Assembly (NCBI GenBank): GCA_003162395.1
Contig: PMON01000060.1
Coordinates: forward strand, 1-64,000
Reading direction: 5' to 3'
From: Acidimicrobiaceae bacterium
GTDB lineage: Bacteria; Actinomycetota; Acidimicrobiia; Acidimicrobiales; RAAP-2
DNA length: 64,000 nucleotides
Shown here: positions 58,490 through 64,000 of the stretch, one piece after another
Layout: every line of letters starts with the position of its first letter
Position numbering within the stretch: position 1 is the first letter of the stretch
Notes under the pieces: model-generated
What the model was told of the DNA's origin: nothing
The model's input: only the letters and a program-made list of their open reading frames with translations
Database searches by the model: none
Position numbers and translations under genes: made by a program

Positions 58490-59722
58490 TCACTGAGGGT
58501 CGGCCGCCTCGGGGTCCTCGGCGGCGTCGATCTCCTCGCGGGGTATCCCCAAGAGGAAGAGCACCGCGTCGAGGTACGGCACTGAGAGCGCCGCGTCGGC
58601 CGCGTCGCGGACCACTGGTCGCGCGTTGAACGCGATGCCAAGCCCGGCGATCGCGATCATGTCCACGTCGTTTGCGCCGTCGCCCACGGCCACCGTCTGG
58701 TTGAGGGGCACGTCGAGCTCTTCGGCGAAGCGCCGCAGCGCCGCTGCCTTGCCGGCCCGGTCGACGATCGGGCCGTCGATCGCGCCGGTCAGCCGGCCGT
58801 CTACTACGACGAGGCGGTTGGCCGCCACCCGGTCCACGCCGAGGTCGGCGCACATGGGGTCGAGGACCTCGTGGAAACCGCCGCTCACGACCGCGGTCGC
58901 GAAGCCCAGGCGACGCAGCGTGCGCACGAGCGTGCGTGCGCCCGGCGCGAGCTCGAGCCGTTGGGCGACCGACGCGAGCGTGTCGACCGACAGTCCCTCG
59001 AGGAGCGCCACGCGAGCCGCCAGCGCGGCCGAGAACTCCATCCCACCCTGCATGGCGGTCTCGGTGATCGCCGCGACCTCACGCTCGACGCCCGCTTCTG
59101 CGGCAAGCAGGTCGATCACCTCGTCGGTGAGGAGCGTCGAGTCGGCGTCGAGGACGACGAGCCGCTTGGCACGGCGGTGCAGCCCCGCGCGCTGCACCGC
59201 GAGGTCGATCCCGCTGCGCGAGGACTCCGCGGCGAGCGCGGCCCGCAAGAGCCCGTGGTCCGCACCCAATACGACGAGCTCGTAGCACTGCACCGGGTAG
59301 GTCGCGAGCTGCACGACGCGCTCGCAGGTGCCGCCGGACTCGAAGATCACGGTGCACACCCGAGCGATCGCCGCCGCGGTGAGCGATGGCGAGGTCAAGG
59401 TGACGAGTAGCCGCCGTCCGATCGCACCGATCGGCAGCTCGGTCGCCTCCGAGACGGTGACCAAGAGCCGGTCGTCGCCGCCAAGGTCCGAGGACAGGAC
59501 CGAGCGGCGCACCTGGGCAGGCGTGACCTCCTCGGGACAGTCGAGCTCCACGCAGATGACGAGGTGCCCCTTGATCGTGATCTGGCCGATGTCGGTCACG
59601 TTCGCGTCGACGCCGTCGAGCGCCCCGAAGAGCGTGGCCGCGATGCCCGGCCGGTCCTGGCCCGTGACGGTCACCAAGAGCTGATGGCGCAGGGTGTGGC
59701 CCTCGATGTCGCCGGGCGCCAT
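58490..59722 (-). CDS. serB: Phosphoserine phosphatase with N-terminal ACT domains
   Basis: ACT: LLVTVTGQDRPGIAATLFGAL; HAD: VVLDADSTLLTDEVIDLLA, VSGGFHEVL, AVGDGANDVDMI. Confidence 0.93.
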   Translation of the reverse strand: MAPGDIEGHTLRHQLLVTVTGQDRPGIAATLFGALDGVDANVTDIGQITIKGHLVICVELDCPEEVTPAQVRRSVLSSDLGGDDRLLVTVSEATELPIGAIGRRLLVTLTSPSLTAAAIARVCTVIFESGGTCERVVQLATYPVQCYELVVLGADHGLLRAALAAESSRSGIDLAVQRAGLHRRAKRLVVLDADSTLLTDEVIDLLAAEAGVEREVAAITETAMQGGMEFSAALAARVALLEGLSVDTLASVAQRLELAPGARTLVRTLRRLGFATAVVSGGFHEVLDPMCADLGVDRVAANRLVVVDGRLTGAIDGPIVDRAGKAAALRRFAEELDVPLNQTVAVGDGANDVDMIAIAGLGIAFNARPVVRDAADAALSVPYLDAVLFLLGIPREEIDAAEDPEAADPQ

Positions 59723-59761
59723 CGATCGAGGCTAGGCGGAGGACGTCCGGCGCCGGGAGCG

Positions 59762-61075
59762 TCAGTGCTCGGGGGGATCCAGCGCAGCGGCCCGCTGTGC
59801 GCGCACCTCGGCGACGTTCGGGTCCGTGGTCGCGTCGAAGCGCCACATCGTCGGCAGGAGCGCGACCAGTGCGCCGCACGACGCCGCGCAGATGAGCCCG
59901 CCGGAGACCACCGAGGTTCGCAGCGACGTGGCAGAGGCAACCAGCGCACTGCGCAGCTGGCCGAGCTCGGGGCCCGTCGAGTAGCTGAGCAGCTCGATGC
60001 CCGCCATCCGACCTCGCATCTCGTCGGGGATCGAGGCATTCCACATGGTCTGGCGGAACATGCCGCTGATGGCGTCCGCGCCGCCCGCCACCATGAGGGC
60101 GAGGACCGCGACCAGCAGGCCGTTGGCGAGCCCGAAGGCGGCGACCGAGAGCCCCCAGACGACGGCGGCAGCGACGATCGCTCGACCGTGGTGGCGGACG
60201 CGTGCCGTCCACTGCGAGGTGATCGCCGCCAGCAGGGCGCCGATGGGCAGACCGGCATAGAGCAAGCCCAGGGCGAACTGATTGTGGTAGCGCGAGGCGA
60301 GGAACGGGAACAGGGCGATGGGGAAGGCGAAGAGCATCGCCGAGAAGTCAATGAGGTAGGTCCCGAGGAGGTCGCGGCGCCGGATCGCGTAGCCCACACC
60401 TGCGAAGACATGGCGCAGGTCGGGACGCTGCTTGACCGCCGGCGGGGACGACGCCAGGGCGACGAAGCACAGCAGCGTGACCGCAAAGGTCGCGGCATCG
60501 AACGCAAACCACGAGGAAGGTCCGATCGCGACGGCGACGGTCCCACCTGCGATCGGGCCGACGATCGAGCCGAAGGTCCAGCGGAACGTCGAGAGCGACG
60601 ACGCGGCTGCCAGCTGGTCGTGCGGCACGATCCTCGGCACGATCGAGTCGAGCGACGGGCGCTGGAGGGCGTCCGCGCTCGCGAAGACGATGACCGCGAC
60701 GAAGAGCACCCAGACTCGCGGTCGACCGATTGACGCGTTCGCGAGCAGTCCTGCCGTGCCGAGCAGCATGAAGGCTTCAGTTCGAATGATCATCCGTCGC
60801 TTGTCGACTGCGTCGGCGAGCGCGCCGCCGAGGATCCCGAAGAGGATGAGCGGGACGATCTCGACGGCGCCGAGGAGCCCGACGTCGAGCACCGAGCCCG
60901 TCAACAGCTTCATCTGGTAGGGCACCACGACGTAGGTCCCCTGCTCGCCGATCGTGCCGACGAACCCCGCGATGAACAGGGCGCGGTAGTCCTTCGACCC
61001 TCGAAAGGGGCGGAGGTCAAGCCCGATTCGTCGCTGCTTCGGTGCCTCGCCGGCTAAGTCAGGGGGCGGTGCCAC
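59762..61075 (-). CDS. MFS transporter (EntS/MFS_3-like)
   Basis: Twelve-TM pattern; LRPFRGSKDYRALFIAGFVGTIGEQ; GGALADAVDKRRMIIRTE. Confidence 0.88.
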   Translation of the reverse strand: MAPPPDLAGEAPKQRRIGLDLRPFRGSKDYRALFIAGFVGTIGEQGTYVVVPYQMKLLTGSVLDVGLLGAVEIVPLILFGILGGALADAVDKRRMIIRTEAFMLLGTAGLLANASIGRPRVWVLFVAVIVFASADALQRPSLDSIVPRIVPHDQLAAASSLSTFRWTFGSIVGPIAGGTVAVAIGPSSWFAFDAATFAVTLLCFVALASSPPAVKQRPDLRHVFAGVGYAIRRRDLLGTYLIDFSAMLFAFPIALFPFLASRYHNQFALGLLYAGLPIGALLAAITSQWTARVRHHGRAIVAAAVVWGLSVAAFGLANGLLVAVLALMVAGGADAISGMFRQTMWNASIPDEMRGRMAGIELLSYSTGPELGQLRSALVASATSLRTSVVSGGLICAASCGALVALLPTMWRFDATTDPNVAEVRAQRAAALDPPEH

Positions 61076-61698
61076 TCCCCGTCCTCATAGATGCGGATTT
61101 TCTTCGCCGGGACGCCGGCGACGACGCAGTAGTCGGGGAACTCGCCGCGGACCACCGCGCCTGCGGCCACGACGCAGTTCCTCCCGAGCACGGTGCCCGG
61201 GAGGATCACGACGTTCGCCCCTAGCCAGCTCCCAGATCCGATTCGCACTGCCGCCTCACGGGTCGGCTGGATGCCGACGGGCATTGTCGGATCCTCGTAG
61301 CCGTGGTTCTGGTCAGTGATGTACACGTAGGGCCCCGTCTGGATGTCGTCGCCGAGCTGGATCGACCAGTGCCCGATCAGGTGGCTGCCACGGCCAATGA
61401 CGCAACGATCGCCGACGGACACGACTGGATTCGTGAGCATGGGCTGGCCCGGACCCATGCCGGCCGTCAGACAGACGCCAGGTCCCACGAGCGTCCCCTC
61501 CCCGATCTCGATGTAGGACTCGTTATAGATGACACCTTGCGGGAACAACAGGGCGCTACCTGTTCCGAAAGATCCGAATCCTCGCGCAAAGTCATCCTCT
61601 GGACCCACAATGCCGACTTCCGCCGACAGCTTGTGGAATGCCCGGACGACCTTTCCGAGAATTCGATGCAGTGATTGTCGGAGTCCCGCAATTGGCAC
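61054..61698 (-). CDS. Hexapeptide-repeat acyltransferase
   Basis: IGEGTLVGPGVCLTAG...VGDRCVIGRGSHLIGH...IGSGSWLGANVVILPGTVLGRNCVVAAGAVVRGEFPDYCVVAGVPAKKI. Confidence 0.93.
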   Translation of the reverse strand: MPIAGLRQSLHRILGKVVRAFHKLSAEVGIVGPEDDFARGFGSFGTGSALLFPQGVIYNESYIEIGEGTLVGPGVCLTAGMGPGQPMLTNPVVSVGDRCVIGRGSHLIGHWSIQLGDDIQTGPYVYITDQNHGYEDPTMPVGIQPTREAAVRIGSGSWLGANVVILPGTVLGRNCVVAAGAVVRGEFPDYCVVAGVPAKKIRIYEDGEWHRPLT

Positions 61699-61865
61699 TC
61701 TGCGACGCTAGTTCGCTCCGAGGCTTCTCTTTCGATCGACAATTCGCCTCGTGACGCATCGCCGTCTTGGTATGCGCCAACGCCACATGCATGGAGACAT
61801 AGGCTCGACGGCACGATGGCGACTTGTTATCTCGAGTCGAAACACGACTGAAAGGTGTTCCTCTG

Positions 61866-63719
61866 ATGTCATCCGAGCTGGACCGATTGAGTTCCGCGTC
61901 TACGCGGAAGGTGATCACGATCCTGCTCACTGGTGTTGTCGGCGTCACCGTGGCAGTTGGTATCCCAATTGGTGCAGCTTGGGCGACCAACTCGACCGCG
62001 GCAGCCGTGGAGCTTCCGCTCGACATGGCCGCAGGACCCATCCCGGATGCGTTGGCATCCTCGGTGAGTTGTCCAACGGCGGGAAACTGTACGGCAGTGG
62101 GCGCTTACGAAGACACAATCGGAATTACTCATCCGATGGCATTTAACTTGTCTTCCGGCGTCTGGGCTGTGTCGTCGGTTCCTACGCCAACCAATGCGCC
62201 TGACTACACATTCGCAGATCTCAACTCAGTTTCCTGTTTCAGTGTTGGAAACTGCGTCGCGGTTGGTGACTACCGAGTGAGCACAGTGCAAACGGAGAGC
62301 TTCTATACAGTCGAGACCTCCGGTGCTTGGGCACGGGGTGTTGAACTTCCAGTCCCAGGTGATGCCGGAACGTCGCCCGCACTGACGAGCTTTCAATCTA
62401 TTTCATGTCTCGCAGGCGGGACGTCGTGTCAGATGGTGGGTGAATACCTCACGACCGACAATCAAGTGCACACGGTGTTCGATACTTACGCAGGCGGAGC
62501 GATCTCTGGAAGCCCGAAGGAGCTCTCTCCTCTAGGCACAAACCTCGGGATTGAGCTTGGCTCGATCTCCTGTGCGACGGCGACTAGCTGCGTTGCGGTC
62601 GGGGCTCAAGCGGGCCAGATTGCTGAATCTGCCACCTACGCCGAAGAGAACGCGGGCGTCTGGGGGAACAGCGTCATCATCTCGAATCCGAAGAGCCCGT
62701 CGAACCCGAGCGAGTACCTCTCGTCGGTTTCGTGTGTCGCGCCGACCGACTGCGTTGCCGCAGGCAACTGGGTGGACAAGGCCGGGAGCGGCTTCTCGGA
62801 GTCCTACACGGAGTCAGGGGGCGTCTGGGGAACAGCAGTCGACATCCCGCAGCCCAGCAACCTCAACAACCCATTTGCCGACGGCATCTCGTGTGTCGCC
62901 ACGGTCAACTCCTGCACCATCGTCGGCGCCCTGTTGGACCACAACGGCGCGTTGCACGCCGCAACCGCGCAGATGACGAACGGGAAGTGGGGCCAGCTCG
63001 CGGTCGCCGGCATTCCGTTCGGCGCGATCCCCGACCACGAACTCCTTGCCGTCTCGTGCACTGCAGGGGTCGAGTGCACCTCGGTCGGCTACTACAACAC
63101 CGGCGGTGCGACTGCGGGAACCGAAGCGATGGGCGCGACCTGGGTCACTGGCATGCCGCCTGGCCCCGTATCAGGACTGCACGCGAACGCGGTCAACGAC
63201 CACACGGCCCACCTCTCGTGGAACTCGCCGCCCAACATCGGCGTGGGCGTGAGCCACTTCGAGATCACGGCGACACTCGTCGGCGGCGCAACCGTGGACA
63301 AGGGACCGATCGTCGGACTAGCCGCCACGGTCACCAAACTCTCGCCTGGTGCCACCTACCGCCTCGGCGTCACGACCGTTGCCGACGACGGGCAGACCTC
63401 CGCCACCGCCATGGCAACGATTCGCATGCCCGCGACAGCACCGTCCGCGCCGAGGATCACCGGCGTGACGGGATTCCCGGGAGGTCTGCGTGCGAGCTGG
63501 GCGCCCCCGAAGTCCACGGGCGGCGCATCGATCTCGGGCTACAGGGTCACGATGAACTGCGGCGGTGCGCTCCACACCGCGCACTTTCCGGGATCCGCAC
63601 GCCAAGGCTCGGTCGGAGGCTTGTCGGCGGGCTCGACGTGCGTCGTCCGGGTCTACGCGAGCAACCGCGCGGGCGAAAGCCCGTCGTCGAATCCCGCGCA
63701 GGGACGCCCGCTCAGATAG
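61866..63719 (+). CDS. Secreted Cys-pair repeat protein with two C-terminal FN3-like domains
   Basis: Repeats SCPTAGNCTAVG, SCFSVGNCVAVG, SCATATSCVAVG, SCVAPTDCVAAG; FN3: GPVSGLHANAVNDHTAHLSWNSP, APSAPRITGVTGFPGGLRASWAPP. Confidence 0.85.
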   Translation: MSSELDRLSSASTRKVITILLTGVVGVTVAVGIPIGAAWATNSTAAAVELPLDMAAGPIPDALASSVSCPTAGNCTAVGAYEDTIGITHPMAFNLSSGVWAVSSVPTPTNAPDYTFADLNSVSCFSVGNCVAVGDYRVSTVQTESFYTVETSGAWARGVELPVPGDAGTSPALTSFQSISCLAGGTSCQMVGEYLTTDNQVHTVFDTYAGGAISGSPKELSPLGTNLGIELGSISCATATSCVAVGAQAGQIAESATYAEENAGVWGNSVIISNPKSPSNPSEYLSSVSCVAPTDCVAAGNWVDKAGSGFSESYTESGGVWGTAVDIPQPSNLNNPFADGISCVATVNSCTIVGALLDHNGALHAATAQMTNGKWGQLAVAGIPFGAIPDHELLAVSCTAGVECTSVGYYNTGGATAGTEAMGATWVTGMPPGPVSGLHANAVNDHTAHLSWNSPPNIGVGVSHFEITATLVGGATVDKGPIVGLAATVTKLSPGATYRLGVTTVADDGQTSATAMATIRMPATAPSAPRITGVTGFPGGLRASWAPPKSTGGASISGYRVTMNCGGALHTAHFPGSARQGSVGGLSAGSTCVVRVYASNRAGESPSSNPAQGRPLR

Positions 63720-63770
63720 CCGGTGCACTGATCGAAGGGTAAGTTGCGTGGCTCTCGGGGAAGGTGGTCA

Positions 63771-64000
63771 GTGCACGACGCGATCGCAATAGTGCGCAGA
63801 TGGGTCGGTCGCCACCTCGACAGGTTCTACTCGCGCAGGAATGGACAGCGGTTCGTCGCTGCGCTCAACAAGGCAAAGCCCAACGCCCTGATCGCCGTCG
63901 GCGTCGGACGACGACCGCTTCCGGGCTGGATCAATACCGAGGTCACTCGCTCGATCGGCGTGTTCCTCGACGTCACCGAACCGTGGCCCGATCCCCAGCA
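63771..64000 (+). CDS. SAM-methyltransferase-like protein, N-terminus (truncated by window end)
   Basis: ALIAVGVGRRPLPGWINTEVTRSIGVFLDVTEPWPDP resembles the GCGxxxxxGWINxD...D.. pattern. Confidence 0.55.
   Translation, partial: MHDAIAIVRRWVGRHLDRFYSRRNGQRFVAALNKAKPNALIAVGVGRRPLPGWINTEVTRSIGVFLDVTEPWPDPQ

Overview
High-GC actinobacterial-type chromosome segment (possibly Acidimicrobiia-like; this is inference, no marker gene was checked). Bases 1-6.1 kb are a mobile or decayed region: tyrosine integrase C-terminus, RelE/HigB-like plus XRE toxin-antitoxin pair with a palindromic operator, truncated group II intron RT, frameshifted ORF, IS-end-like repeats and PIN-domain debris. About 6.3-29.6 kb is rich in secreted proteins: several large proteins with a recurrent [ST]C-x5-C-x-[AV]-x-G repeat, a subtilisin-like protein with atypical catalytic motifs, a PDZ protein, a lipoprotein, and an ECF sigma factor coupled to a membrane-anchored Cys-pair protein. 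The rest is mostly ordinary metabolism: phhA, DEAD-box helicase, BrkB/YihY, F420/LLM, arylsulfatase, DUF3048, a PhnY/PhnZ (TmpA/TmpB)-like pair, PadR, aquaporin, his operon (hisG-C-H-A-B-F-IE) preceded by a His-rich leader peptide and terminator, P450/ferredoxin, serB, MFS. Best leads: (i) six Cys-pair repeat proteins in one window, one coupled to an ECF sigma factor; (ii) a his-operon attenuator; (iii) twin PadR-type operators; (iv) an orphan phosphonate-oxygenase pair; (v) a subtilase lacking the usual HGT motif. All calls come from reading the sequence and supplied ORF translations; no database search was run.
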